Shown piece after piece: positions 23,383 through 32,372 of a stretch of DNA of 64,000 bases. The position numbers and the translations under genes are program-made. How positions within the stretch are numbered: position 1 is the first letter of the stretch; the number at the start of each line of letters is the position of its first letter. The notes under the pieces were generated by a model. It had not been told where the DNA came from. It ran no database searches and saw only the letters and a program-made list of their open reading frames with translations. Source of the stretch: Cohnella thailandensis (lineage in GTDB: Bacteria > Bacillota > Bacilli > Paenibacillales > Paenibacillaceae). The DNA is taken from the NCBI RefSeq assembly GCF_014212135.1, contig NZ_JACJVQ010000032.1, positions 98,908 to 162,907 of the forward strand. The letters are read 5' to 3'.

Positions 23383-24597
23383 TTAATTTACTACCTTGTT
23401 CTGAGTCTGGTTTCTGGACTTCAATTCCGATCTCTCGATTCTCACCGATACCTGAACGACGACCTTGGCCTTCGCGAATTGCTCGTTCCATTCCTTGGAC
23501 ACCGGCATGAATTCATGATAGCGGTGCCGGTATAGATGCTCCCCGAAGCCGAACACGTCGACTTTATATTGTTTCTGCACCTTCCCGATCGTCGCGGTCA
23601 GGCTTTCCTTGAGATGCTCGGACGCCAATCGGTCCAATTGCTCGTAGCCATGGATTTTATCGATGGCCAAATTATCGTCCATGCTTGCGACGAGACCGGC
23701 AGCCTCGACGTTGATCGAGATGAGCGGTCTTCCCTCGATCATTTGGACTTTCTTGGAAGTATGGCAACGGATCAGCCGGATGGCCGCGTATTTGCCCTGC
23801 CCGTCAAGAGGGAAGGAGACGGTCGTCCGTTTCAATTGATTCGTGACCAAGAGAACCATCCTCGTATCCTCCTTCGACAGAAAGCCGATCAGCCGGTTCT
23901 CCCGAAACGCGGCCGATCCCGCAATCCTCACGAGCGTCTGGGGATCCAACTTTTTGCTATTTTCGACGCTTTCTTCCTTGTCGCTTTTTTTATCGAGCGT
24001 AACTGCTCCAAGCAGGAGCTCTTTGCCCGGGGAGAAGGCGGACTGGGCGACCTCGTACATGAAGCTATCCGGAACGCCGCCCCAGTTGTTGTGGTAGTTG
24101 AACACTTGGGATTGGATCCCGAAGCCGGCATACATGCCGTCCGGATAGGCCACCCGCAGCATGTCGGAGGCTTTCGTCCCGCGGGACACAAGCAGAGTAA
24201 CGTCTTCCCTTACATAGCGGGAGCGTTGGACGAAGTCCATAAAGCGATCCAATCCCTCCCGGGCGATCCGCTCGTCGACGATGATCACTCGAATATGCGA
24301 CGGGATCAGCATCCTGTCGAGATGCTCGTTCATTCGTATCATGGCTTCGACGATCGTGTCCGCTTCGTTTGAATATAGCTGCGAGGGAGAACCGCCTTTG
24401 CCGCCTTCGAAGCTCATCGTTTCCGCCGAATTCAACACTTCGAGGGTGACGAGAATTCGGCCGTTATGGCCTGGCTCCAGCGCCAATCCCGTCATTAGGG
24501 AGGCGCGGCTGACTTCGACCATGTCCCAGCATCCGCTCATCTGAAGGCATGCTCCCAGGAGAAGGACGGCGCCGACCAACCTTGCGAGCTTCCTCAT
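23383..24597 (-). CDS. Spore germination lipoprotein, Ger(x)C family
   Basis: 404 residues from the ATG at 24597, which overlaps the stop of the A subunit (ATGA). The longer open frame upstream is only read-through of the gerA gene in another frame. A lipoprotein signal peptide ends in LQMSGC with the lipidated Cys23. It is followed by the GerC domain: WDMVEVSRASLMTGLALE, RVIIVDERIAREGL and a C-terminal AFGHGRH-like VFGFGEHLYR segment. The C subunit is anchored to the outer face of the spore inner membrane and, with A and B, forms the nutrient germinant receptor. Confidence 0.92.
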   Translation of the reverse strand: MRKLARLVGAVLLLGACLQMSGCWDMVEVSRASLMTGLALEPGHNGRILVTLEVLNSAETMSFEGGKGGSPSQLYSNEADTIVEAMIRMNEHLDRMLIPSHIRVIIVDERIAREGLDRFMDFVQRSRYVREDVTLLVSRGTKASDMLRVAYPDGMYAGFGIQSQVFNYHNNWGGVPDSFMYEVAQSAFSPGKELLLGAVTLDKKSDKEESVENSKKLDPQTLVRIAGSAAFRENRLIGFLSKEDTRMVLLVTNQLKRTTVSFPLDGQGKYAAIRLIRCHTSKKVQMIEGRPLISINVEAAGLVASMDDNLAIDKIHGYEQLDRLASEHLKESLTATIGKVQKQYKVDVFGFGEHLYRHRYHEFMPVSKEWNEQFAKAKVVVQVSVRIERSELKSRNQTQNKVVN

Positions 24598-25976
24598 GCG
24601 GAACGTTTCCCGGAGAAGCGGGATAAGGGGGAAAGGTACGGAACCCCAAACGTCTCGATTCTCGTCAGATGGATCAGCAAGTATGCGCAGCCCAAGATAA
24701 CTCCGTACAATCCGATGACGGAACTGAGAACGATTAAGGCGAAGCGGAACAGGCGAATGTTGGCTCCGAAGGTGTAGACGGGGGATACGTAACCGGATAT
24801 CGCGGTCAGGGCGACGATGATGACGGTGATGTTGGATACGATGCCCGCCTGAACGGCGGCTTCTCCCAGCACAAGCGCTCCGGCAATGGAGATGGATTGC
24901 CCTACCAATCGGGGCATTCTTGTTCCGGCCTCGCGGAGCAGCTCGAAGGTGATCTCCATCAGGAACATCTCGACGACGGCCGGGAAAGGAATTCCTTGTC
25001 TTTGCGCCATAATGCTCGTAAGCAATAAAGTGGGAACCAGTTCCTGATGGTAACACGTTACGGCAACGTAAAAGGCGGGCAGGGTCAAGGAAAATAGAAA
25101 AGCCACGTAGCGCAGCAAGCGAATGAACGTGCCGAAGACGAACCATTGGTATTGGTCTTCGGGGGACTTGAAGAAATCGGTGAATTGAGCGGGGATAATC
25201 AGCACGAACGGACTTCCGTTCACGATCAGCGCGACTCGTTTGTCCAATAGGCAGGAGCAGATGGAATCCGGCCTTTCGCTGTTGTAGGTGGTAGGGAACA
25301 GATAGAAACGGTTCGACTGAAGTTCGTTCTCCAAACCGCCGGAATCGAACAGCCCGGTCAGACGCGCGCTGCGGAGCTTCTCTCGGATTGGATTCAATAG
25401 CCGCTCGTCGGCCTCGCCTTCGAGATAGGCAAGATAAACGGAGGTGTTCGACTTGGAGCCGATGACGTGCTTCTCGAAACGGAGATTCTCGTTCAGGATT
25501 CGCCTGCGAATCATGCTCATGTTCGTATCCGCCGATTCGGTGAAAGCCTCCTTCGGCCCGCGTATGACATTTTGGGCCGTCGGCTCGGCGATCGATCGCT
25601 TCTCCAGTTCCTGAACATGGATCAGAAGCATGCGGTCCTGACCGTCTAGCAGCAGACCCGCATATCCTTGGGTCATCCATTCCGGAAGGTGCCCCGGATC
25701 CTCGAGCAAACGCGTGTTCAACCCGCCGAACAACCGAAGACGCAGCGAATCCAGCGCTTCCGCCGAGTCGAAGAGGATCTCCCGGTACGAAGCTTGAAGG
25801 AGAGGCTGCACGACGTTATTCATCAGGAATGTGGAATTGGTCATCGTCGATAGAAAACAGAGAAGACCATCGCGATCGGCCAGCCGAATGGGGATCAGGG
25901 ATAAATCGGCCGAGGAGCCGAAGTGAGCCCGAAGCTCGTTCTCGATGCGATCTTGACGGAAACGGTACGTTGCCAT
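24594..25976 (-). CDS. Spore germination receptor A subunit, GerA family
   Basis: 460 residues: a hydrophilic N-terminal domain (about 1-250, with SKSNTSVYLAYLEGEAD near 170 and RPDSICSCLLDKRVALIVNGSPFVLIIP) followed by a membrane domain of about five helices (FAFLFSLTLPAFYVAVTCYHQE-like segment, QRQGIPFPAVVEMFLMEITFELLREAG, ISGYVSP). GerA subunits oligomerise into a nutrient-gated ion channel in the spore membrane. Start and stop overlap both neighbours (TAATG and ATGA), so the receptor genes are tightly coupled. Confidence 0.93.
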   Translation of the reverse strand: MATYRFRQDRIENELRAHFGSSADLSLIPIRLADRDGLLCFLSTMTNSTFLMNNVVQPLLQASYREILFDSAEALDSLRLRLFGGLNTRLLEDPGHLPEWMTQGYAGLLLDGQDRMLLIHVQELEKRSIAEPTAQNVIRGPKEAFTESADTNMSMIRRRILNENLRFEKHVIGSKSNTSVYLAYLEGEADERLLNPIREKLRSARLTGLFDSGGLENELQSNRFYLFPTTYNSERPDSICSCLLDKRVALIVNGSPFVLIIPAQFTDFFKSPEDQYQWFVFGTFIRLLRYVAFLFSLTLPAFYVAVTCYHQELVPTLLLTSIMAQRQGIPFPAVVEMFLMEITFELLREAGTRMPRLVGQSISIAGALVLGEAAVQAGIVSNITVIIVALTAISGYVSPVYTFGANIRLFRFALIVLSSVIGLYGVILGCAYLLIHLTRIETFGVPYLSPLSRFSGKRSA

Positions 25977-27064
25977 TATGCCTCCTTATGATTTAACCGC
26001 AGCCTGAGCAGCAGCAGCGTCGCGAGAGGGATGGCCAGCTGAAAGGGGATATGAAGCCAGTAGATCGCGTAGACGAGGCCTTCGGAGACGTGCTCCGCGT
26101 TATTTCGCGACACTTTGATCGACAGGGCGCCGATCAGCAAGGCGAGAGACGGGGCGAATCCTCTCCAATCGCTCCCGAACAGGAATTCGGCTCCTTTGGC
26201 GCTGGCGTACAAGAAAATGGCGGATTTGACGATAACGCCGAAAATAATGATAAAGGCGACAAGCGCATCCATGCGCGTAATGAAATTCTCGATATTGATG
26301 AGCCTGGCCGCGTCCAAAAGCGCGAAGACCGAATACTTCATGTTCTCGATCCCGAGAACGCTCGTCTGAAGAAGGTTCGAGAAGGAGAGGATGGCCGTCG
26401 CGCTAAGAAGAGAGAAGAGTCCGATTTTCCGCAGCGTCTTGGCTCCTCCTAAACTGGACCCGAACGCGAGGAACACGAGAACTTCCCCGTATGGGAACCA
26501 TATCGAGCTTCGCAAGGAAGCGCCTGCGACGGCTCCCAAGCCTTCGGACAAGAAAGGGAGAACCCGCTCGAGATCGATGGAATCGCTAAAGTACAAGAGG
26601 CAGGTCAGCACCACGAAGAAGAATAGAACCATTCCTGCAATAAGGATGGAGAGCCTGCCCAGGGCGATAATTCCTCCGCATGCCGCGTAAGCGACAATAC
26701 CAACGAACGCGAGGACGATGACGAAGCTGGGCGTATTGCGCAGAAGCGCCGTCAGAATCAGTTCGACCATGTCTCGGAGGTTGCGGGAAGCGATATATAG
26801 AAAGTAGACGGAATATCCAAGTGCGAACAGCTTGCCGAAGTGCTTGCCCCAAGCCGCAACCAACAGCTCGTACAGATTTCGGTCGCATCCTGTCCAGAAT
26901 AACGCCAGGTAGATTCCGGTCAGAAGCAGATAGGGGACGATCGCCGCGATATCGATCAACCATGAATCCGGAACCAGTCTCGGCGTGCCGTAGATGATGG
27001 ACGTTCCCAGCAAGAAGACGAGCATCATCGCGTAGAGCTGAAGACCGGTTAGTTTCGATTCCAT
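25976..27064 (-). CDS. Spore germination receptor B subunit, GerXB family
   Basis: 362 residues from the ATG at 27064 (aaaggac upstream), ten predicted membrane helices, APC-superfamily fold of the GerB/endospore germination permease family. Typical segments are LTGLQLYAMMLVFLLGTSIIYG at the start and GGAKTLRKIGLFSLL and NIENFITRMDALV in the middle. The B subunit binds the nutrient germinant, often an amino acid. Its start overlaps the end of a small membrane protein gene by 16 bases. Confidence 0.92.
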   Translation of the reverse strand: MESKLTGLQLYAMMLVFLLGTSIIYGTPRLVPDSWLIDIAAIVPYLLLTGIYLALFWTGCDRNLYELLVAAWGKHFGKLFALGYSVYFLYIASRNLRDMVELILTALLRNTPSFVIVLAFVGIVAYAACGGIIALGRLSILIAGMVLFFFVVLTCLLYFSDSIDLERVLPFLSEGLGAVAGASLRSSIWFPYGEVLVFLAFGSSLGGAKTLRKIGLFSLLSATAILSFSNLLQTSVLGIENMKYSVFALLDAARLINIENFITRMDALVAFIIIFGVIVKSAIFLYASAKGAEFLFGSDWRGFAPSLALLIGALSIKVSRNNAEHVSEGLVYAIYWLHIPFQLAIPLATLLLLRLRLNHKEA

Positions 27065-27315
27065 CGCGTGTCCTTTCTCCGGCCGAATAATCTTGCCGAC
27101 AGCCTTTGTCCGAACGGCCGCTCTCGGAGATCGTACCAGCAGGAGAGGAGAAGAGCGGAAACCAGCAGCGTCCACGCGCTTCTATTGAAATAAGCGTCAT
27201 CAAGGAACATGCGCTTAACGGAGACGAAGAAGGATTGACGATAAACCAGCGTATCGAACAGAACTAACAGAGCGAAGCTAAGGCTCGCCAAGACGAGCGT
27301 GCCAATCGCAGCCAT
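27049..27315 (-). CDS. Small two-helix membrane protein at head of ger operon (D-subunit-like)
   Basis: 88 residues from the ATG at 27315, preceded by aaggag at the right spacing. Two hydrophobic helices (about residues 4-24 and 45-62) and a strongly basic C-terminus (RERPFGQRLSARLFGRRKDTRWNRN). Short two-helix 'D' proteins encoded with germinant receptors, such as GerKD and GerUD, are known to modulate receptor function. This gene has the right size, topology and place, first in the operon and overlapping gerXB. I cannot show sequence homology by eye. Confidence 0.65.
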   Translation of the reverse strand: MAAIGTLVLASLSFALLVLFDTLVYRQSFFVSVKRMFLDDAYFNRSAWTLLVSALLLSCWYDLRERPFGQRLSARLFGRRKDTRWNRN

Positions 27316-27632
27316 CGAACCCACTCCTTGCCTTAAGGGTGCTTCGCTTGCGGGGGAATTATTCAAGAAAGACAGAGATGGAGAGGTAAAAAGAGGAAGA
27401 TGAGGTGAAGAAGCTAATCGTTGAACGACGCGCCTTGAATAGCCGGAACCGGCAGGGGGAATACTAAGAGGACGTGCGTTCACAAACTTGTCATATTTAC
27501 TTCATTTTTTCTTCATGTGCTTTGGCGGAATCGATGATATTATTTGTATCAAGCAGTAAATAAGAATGATTATTGACTGCTAAACGTTCTCAATAAGTTT
27601 TTTAAATAAAAACAATTAGGAGGAAACCAACT
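27316..27632. promoter_or_regulatory. Divergent region between the ger operon and ahpC, with a 30-bp dyad
   Basis: AT-rich intergenic region. At 27552-27581 is a long imperfect palindrome, AGCAGTaAATAA - 6 bases - TTATTgACTGCT, whose 12-base arms mismatch at one position. It lies 52-81 bases ahead of ahpC and could be a peroxide-sensing regulator site, though it is not a clean match to the Bacillus PerR box. The ger operon start has no evident sigma-A promoter, as expected for forespore (sigma-G) expression. The ribosome binding site of ahpC is taggagg, just before 27633. Confidence 0.45.
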
Positions 27633-28196
27633 ATGTCTCTGATTGGAACCGAAGTCAAACCTTTTAAGGCGCAAGCCTACCACAATGGCAAGTTCATCGA
27701 AGTAACGAATGAGGACTTCAAGGGCAAGTGGAGCGTCGTTTGCTTCTACCCTGCGGACTTCACTTTCGTTTGCCCGACCGAGCTGGGCGACCTGCAGGAT
27801 CAATATGAAACGCTGAAGTCCCTGGGAGTGGAAGTCTACTCCGTCTCGACGGACACTCACTTCACCCACAAGGCTTGGCACGACAGCTCCGAAACGATCG
27901 GCAAGATCACGTACATCATGATCGGCGACCCGACGCACACGATCTCCCGCAACTTCGACGTTCTGATCGAAGCGGACGGCCTGGCTGACCGCGGCACGTT
28001 CATCATCGACCCGGACGGCGTTATCCAAACGGTCGAAATCAATGCGGGCGGCATCGGCCGCGACGCTAGCGCGCTTGTCAACAAGATCAAAGCAGCTCAA
28101 TACGTTCGCAACAATCCAGGCGAAGTTTGCCCTGCTAAATGGCAAGAAGGCTCCACGACCCTGAAGCCGAGCCTTGATCTTGTAGGCAAGATCTAA
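27633..28196 (+). CDS. ahpC: Alkyl hydroperoxide reductase subunit C (peroxiredoxin)
   Basis: 187-residue typical 2-Cys peroxiredoxin, full length. The peroxidatic Cys47 lies in ADFTFVCPTE and the resolving Cys166 in NPGEVCPAKW. It reduces hydrogen peroxide, organic peroxides and peroxynitrite and is recycled by AhpF encoded 14 bases downstream. Codon use is notably biased to common codons compared with neighbours, consistent with high expression. An unusual 30-bp dyad lies upstream. Confidence 0.97.
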   Translation: MSLIGTEVKPFKAQAYHNGKFIEVTNEDFKGKWSVVCFYPADFTFVCPTELGDLQDQYETLKSLGVEVYSVSTDTHFTHKAWHDSSETIGKITYIMIGDPTHTISRNFDVLIEADGLADRGTFIIDPDGVIQTVEINAGGIGRDASALVNKIKAAQYVRNNPGEVCPAKWQEGSTTLKPSLDLVGKI

Positions 28197-28210
28197 GGAG
28201 GGCATTCCAG

Positions 28211-29740
28211 GTGTTGGATTCTGATATCAAGCAACAATTAGACCAATACCTTCAGCTCTTGGAGAGCGACCTGCTGATTAAGGTCAGCGCGGGTTCCGAC
28301 TCCGTATCGCAGGAGATGCTGGCTTTCTTGGACGAGTTAGCCAGCATGTCCTCCCGAATCAAGCTCGAGAACGCCGAGCTGGCGAGAACGCCAAGCTTCA
28401 GCGTGAATCGGGCCGGTGCGGAAGATTCCGGAGTCGCTTTCGCAGGCGTTCCCCTCGGGCATGAGTTCACTTCGCTGGTTCTGGCTTTATTGCAAGTCAG
28501 CGGAAGAGCTCCGAAGGTAGATCAAGAAGTCATCGATCAAATCAAGGGCATTAAGGGCACTTATGCATTCGAATCGTATATCAGCCTGACTTGCCACAAC
28601 TGTCCGGACGTCGTTCAGGCGTTGAACGTGATGAGCGTTCTCAATCCGGGCATCTCCCATACGATGATCGACGGCGCCGCGTTCAAGGAAGAAGTCGAGA
28701 GCAAGGAAGTCATGGCCGTTCCGACGGTATACCTGAACGGCGAATTTTTCGGTAGCGGACGGATGTCGATCGAAGAAATTTTGTCCAAGATCGTCGAAGC
28801 TCCCGATCCGTCAGAATTTTCTAACAAAGAGCCGTTCGACGTGCTCGTTATCGGCGGAGGACCGTCCGGCGCCAGCGCCGCTATCTATGCCGCGCGCAAA
28901 GGCATTCGCACGGGCATCGTGGCGGAGCGCTTCGGCGGCCAGGTTATGGATACCGTCGGCATCGAGAACTTCATCAGCGTCAAGTACACCGAAGGCGCCA
29001 AGCTGGCAGCCAGCTTGGAAGAGCACGTCAAGGAGTACAACGTCGATGTCATGAAGCTCCAAAAGGCCGTTCGCCTGGAGAAGAAGGATCTGGTCGAGGT
29101 TGAATTGGAGAACGGCGGCGTTCTGAAGAGCAAAACCGTTATTCTATCCACGGGCGCTCGTTGGCGCAACGTAAACGTTCCGGGCGAAGCGGAGTTCAAG
29201 AACAAGGGCGTGGCCTATTGCCCGCATTGCGACGGACCTCTGTTCGCGGGCAAGCGCGTAGCCGTCATCGGCGGAGGCAACTCCGGCGTCGAAGCGGCGA
29301 TCGACCTTGCCGGAATCGTCCAACACGTCTCGGTGATCGAATTCGGCACCGAGCTGAAGGCGGACTCCGTTCTGCAGGATCGTCTCTATAGCCTGCCTAA
29401 CGTAACGGTTTACAAGAATGCGCAAACGACGGAGATCACCGGCACGGACAAGGTGAACGGAATTACGTTCGTCGACCGCGATTCCCGCGAGGAAACGCAT
29501 GTCGAGCTGGAAGGCGTCTTCGTGCAAATCGGTCTCGTTCCGAATACGGAATGGCTGGCCGATACGCTGGAGCGCACCCGCATGGGCGAGATCGTCGTCG
29601 ACCGTCATGGCGCGACCAGCGTGCCTGGCGTGTTCGCCGCGGGAGACTGCACGAACAGCGCGTACAAGCAAATCATCATTTCGATGGGATCCGGCGCAAC
29701 CGCGGCTCTCGGCGCGTTCGACTACCTGATTCGGAATTAA
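28211..29740 (+). CDS. ahpF: Alkyl hydroperoxide reductase subunit F
   Basis: 509 residues starting at GTG 28211, 8 bases after aaggaggg. An N-terminal tandem thioredoxin-like domain carries Cys128-HN-Cys131. The FAD domain begins with VLVIGGGPSGASAA (about 211-224), the second redox pair is Cys337-PH-Cys340, the NADH-binding VAVIGGGNSGVEAA is near 350, and the C-terminal GVFAAGDCTN closes the FAD site. It passes electrons from NADH through FAD and both dithiols to AhpC. It forms an operon with ahpC and is followed by a strong terminator. Confidence 0.97.
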   Translation: MLDSDIKQQLDQYLQLLESDLLIKVSAGSDSVSQEMLAFLDELASMSSRIKLENAELARTPSFSVNRAGAEDSGVAFAGVPLGHEFTSLVLALLQVSGRAPKVDQEVIDQIKGIKGTYAFESYISLTCHNCPDVVQALNVMSVLNPGISHTMIDGAAFKEEVESKEVMAVPTVYLNGEFFGSGRMSIEEILSKIVEAPDPSEFSNKEPFDVLVIGGGPSGASAAIYAARKGIRTGIVAERFGGQVMDTVGIENFISVKYTEGAKLAASLEEHVKEYNVDVMKLQKAVRLEKKDLVEVELENGGVLKSKTVILSTGARWRNVNVPGEAEFKNKGVAYCPHCDGPLFAGKRVAVIGGGNSGVEAAIDLAGIVQHVSVIEFGTELKADSVLQDRLYSLPNVTVYKNAQTTEITGTDKVNGITFVDRDSREETHVELEGVFVQIGLVPNTEWLADTLERTRMGEIVVDRHGATSVPGVFAAGDCTNSAYKQIIISMGSGATAALGAFDYLIRN

Positions 29741-29754
29741 ATATAACCGCATCA

Positions 29755-29784
29755 AAAGCAGCTATCGGTCCCGATAGCTGCTTT
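29755..29784 (+). terminator. Terminator of ahpCF
   Basis: Arms aaagcagctatcg (29755-29767) and cgatagctgcttt (29772-29784), 13 bp perfect, 4-base loop, then ctttatg. It may also end the minus-strand antiporter gene from the other side. Confidence 0.88.
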
Positions 29785-29831
29785 CTTTATGTTTAATTAC
29801 GAACCTTACCGGCAAGACGATTGCGGAATCG

Positions 29832-30989
29832 TTAAGCCGTTTCCTTCTCCGGCATGCGAGAGAAGATCCATTTCAGGATCGGCGGTGTGACCAGCGTGGT
29901 CACGATGACCATTATAATGACGGACGTGTAATATTCCTCTTGCAGAAGGCTGGCGGATTGACCCGTGGAGGCGATGATCAGGGCGACTTCGCCGCGCGAG
30001 ATCATGCCGGAGCCTACAGCGATGGAAGAGCGGGTGTCGAACCCGGTCAAGCGGGCGCCCAGTCCGCCGCCGAGAAGCTTCGTAAGGATGGCGACGATAG
30101 AGATGACGATCACGAAGCCGATCTGCGAGCCTAAGCCGTCGAAGCTGACGTTTAGCCCGATGCTTACGAAGAAAACCGGAACGAAAATGCTATAGGCAAT
30201 CGGTTCCAGCTTGCGCTCCATCTCCTTATGCAGAGGAGTTTGAGAAAGCGCGATTCCTGCCGCGAAAGAGCCGATTATGCCGGCCATTCCCATATACTCA
30301 GCGAAATAAGCGAATCCGAAGCAGATGGCGACCGCGATGCTGATAACGGCTTCGGAGACGCGCAGCTTAGCGAGCCACTCCATCGCCTTCGGAATGACGA
30401 ACCACCCGACCGCGATCACGACGACGAAGAAAATGACTTTTTTGCCGATCAGGAGACCAAGCGAAACATCGTTGCCGGTTCCGAGAACGCTCATCATGAC
30501 CGCAAGCAGGATGACGACCAGCACGTCGTCCACGACGGCGGCCCCGAGGATGGTCGTACCTTCGCGCGAGCCGAGCCGGTTCATCTCCTTCAGCACTTGA
30601 ACGGAGATGCTGACCGACGTCGCGCAGAACAGAATGCCGAAGAACATGGCGTAGTCCGAGGAGAATCCGAACGCCAACGCCGCGGAATATCCCCCGATAA
30701 ACGGCAGAACGATTCCGCCGATCGCCACGGCGAAGGCCGCCTTCCAATTGCGTTGAAGCTGGGCAAGGTCCGTCTCCATGCCGGCCAGGAACATTAGAAG
30801 CAGCACTCCGATCTCCGAGAAGTAATGAAGATAGGAGGCTTCCGGCTCGAGGACGCCGAGCACGGCCGGTCCCAGCAGGACGCCGACGATAAGCTCCCCC
30901 AGAACGGCCGGCTGGCCGAGTCGGGCCGAGAGGTGGCCGGCGATTTTGGTTGCCGCGATAATGATGGCCAAGTACAAGATAAATTCCAT
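29832..30989 (-). CDS. CPA2 family cation:proton antiporter (GerN/KefB-like)
   Basis: 385 residues, 11-12 membrane helices, without the C-terminal TrkA domains of full-length Kef proteins. Family landmarks: GQPAVLGELIVGVLLGP at the start, the double-acidic VVDDVLVVILL helix that carries ions, and SGMISRGEVALIIAS. It exchanges Na+ or K+ for protons across the membrane; GerN-type members also act in spore germination. Start ATG 30989 has aaaggag. A promoter-terminator leader lies upstream. Confidence 0.9.
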   Translation of the reverse strand: MEFILYLAIIIAATKIAGHLSARLGQPAVLGELIVGVLLGPAVLGVLEPEASYLHYFSEIGVLLLMFLAGMETDLAQLQRNWKAAFAVAIGGIVLPFIGGYSAALAFGFSSDYAMFFGILFCATSVSISVQVLKEMNRLGSREGTTILGAAVVDDVLVVILLAVMMSVLGTGNDVSLGLLIGKKVIFFVVVIAVGWFVIPKAMEWLAKLRVSEAVISIAVAICFGFAYFAEYMGMAGIIGSFAAGIALSQTPLHKEMERKLEPIAYSIFVPVFFVSIGLNVSFDGLGSQIGFVIVISIVAILTKLLGGGLGARLTGFDTRSSIAVGSGMISRGEVALIIASTGQSASLLQEEYYTSVIIMVIVTTLVTPPILKWIFSRMPEKETA

Positions 30990-31030
30990 TTTCTATTCTC
31001 CTTTACCCCTCTTAAGATGTCCAAAAGCCG

Positions 31031-31132
31031 AAAAAAAACAAAGAGGAGCCCTTGGTGACAGGCTCCTCCGAAAAACATAAGTTCAGCTATTTGATTACGG
31101 AAATTATAATGCATTCCATTCCATACGCGCAA
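31031..31132 (-). promoter_or_regulatory. Leader of the antiporter gene: promoter followed by an intrinsic terminator
   Basis: On the minus strand, TTGCGC (complement of 31127-31132), 18-bp spacer and TATAAT (complement of 31103-31108) are followed some 28 bases after the expected start by a terminator: 8-bp stem gaggagcc/ggctcctc (31043-31050 and 31061-31068) and a run of eight T on the transcript (complement of 31031-31038). The antiporter ATG comes after it. No second promoter is evident downstream, so this looks like an attenuator. The TATAAT is self-complementary and might instead serve the + strand. Confidence 0.5.
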
Positions 31133-31240
31133 GTCGAGGCAAGGAAATTTAACATAACAACATGTTTAGTCCCCCATATTGCGGCAGCCATGGGACTATG
31201 TCACAATTATACTCAATCATACATAAGGAGGCTACGCCGC

Positions 31241-31441
31241 ATGGAGCAGTGGGAATACGCGACTTTTAAGTATAAGACCGGCGGTTTTCTTGGAGGCAAA
31301 ATCGATTCGGAGGAATTCGAGAGCGAATTGAACCGGTACGGCTCGGACGGATGGGAGCTCGTTTCCTGCTTCGATACCGCCATGTCCCAAGGCGCTTCCC
31401 GGGATATTATCGTTATTTTTAAGAGACGCAAGAGCTTTTGA
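31241..31441 (+). CDS. DUF4177 domain-containing protein
   Basis: 66 residues from the ATG at 31241, with a perfect aaggagg site upstream. It has the DUF4177 pattern: MEQWEYATFKYKTGG, ELNRYGSDGWELVSCF and a C-terminal RDIIVIFKRRKSF. These small cytosolic proteins are widespread in Firmicutes and unassigned. An inverted repeat (tagtccc ... gggacta, 31167-31198) lies upstream. The gene converges on the permease gene at 31452. Confidence 0.82.
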   Translation: MEQWEYATFKYKTGGFLGGKIDSEEFESELNRYGSDGWELVSCFDTAMSQGASRDIIVIFKRRKSF

Positions 31442-31451
31442 TTCCTTCTGC

Positions 31452-32372
31452 TTAGAAATGAGAAGCTTTGACATACCTTTTCTTGAATAGCTTCTCGAGC
31501 CCGTTGGCGACGAGGTGGAAGCCGACGATAAGCAAGATGTAGCAGGCAAGAGGGATGAATAGAATCCATTGGTGCGAGTAGAGGCTCGTTCTGGCTTGTC
31601 CGATCAGCCCGCCCCATTCGTTCGTGCGGCTGTGGTACTCGGGAGGGTCGAAGTACATGGTCGTGCCGCCTACGAAAATATTAAACAACGCCAATTGGCC
31701 GAATAGGGAGAGCACGAGAATCGCTTCTTGCACGAGGAGGATCATCAGGCTCTCCTTTAGGTGCGGAACCAGGTGCGACCGCATGATTTTCCAATGTCCC
31801 GCCCCTAGGGAGTGAGAAGCGAGGATGAACTGTCTCTCCCGGAGGACCATCGTTTTATCCTTGACTACGGATACGACGGAAGGCACGCCGACCGCGGTCA
31901 GCACGATGCCTAGCAGAATGGACATGTACAAAGGAGAAAGATTCGTATTGATCGTGATTCCGGTTAAGGCGAACCACGCGATCAAGAAGACCGGAATTCC
32001 GTTCAATACGCTCCAGGAAGACGACGTCCGAACCCGTTTCGGCGTTTTTTTGCTGTAGTAGCCCATCAGCATGCCGAGAATGCCTCCGATGCCGACCCGG
32101 GCCAACGCGATCCCGGCGGAGAGGAAGATCGTATATTTCGCCCCGTCCAGAAGCTTGGCCATCAAGTCGTAACCGTTCTTGTCGGTTCCGAATGGATAGT
32201 CCGCGCCCGGCGCGAGCGGGGGAGAGATGATGCGGCCGACGCCTTGTTCGCTGGGAATATACTGCCGCTTTACCTGTTCATCCAGTCCATGTGGGGCGAA
32301 ATAGCTCCCGAACAAGGCCGCCGCAAGCAATAATGCCGTAATCAAAAGCCCCGTCAGCAACGTTTTATTCAT
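31452..32372 (-). CDS. Oligopeptide/nickel-type ABC transporter permease, DppC-like
   Basis: 306 residues from the ATG at 32372, overlapping the upstream stop (ATGA). Six membrane helices; HPFGTDKNGYDL-like FGTDKNGYDLMAKLLDGAKYTIFLS at residues about 60-85 and the cytoplasmic EAA-type loop REROFILASHSLGAGHWKIMRSHLVPHL (approximate) are typical of DppC/OppC inner components. It would pair with the DppB-like product of the preceding gene. No ATPase or solute-binding protein gene is adjacent, so the complex depends on subunits encoded elsewhere. Confidence 0.85.
   Translation of the reverse strand: MNKTLLTGLLITALLLAAALFGSYFAPHGLDEQVKRQYIPSEQGVGRIISPPLAPGADYPFGTDKNGYDLMAKLLDGAKYTIFLSAGIALARVGIGGILGMLMGYYSKKTPKRVRTSSSWSVLNGIPVFLIAWFALTGITINTNLSPLYMSILLGIVLTAVGVPSVVSVVKDKTMVLRERQFILASHSLGAGHWKIMRSHLVPHLKESLMILLVQEAILVLSLFGQLALFNIFVGGTTMYFDPPEYHSRTNEWGGLIGQARTSLYSHQWILFIPLACYILLIVGFHLVANGLEKLFKKRYVKASHF

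Noticed and set aside
24598..25680. A 765-residue frame joining the GerC gene to upstream sequence
   Set aside because: The upstream part is out-of-frame reading of the gerA gene. The lipoprotein signal peptide begins at 24597, coupled to the gerA stop.
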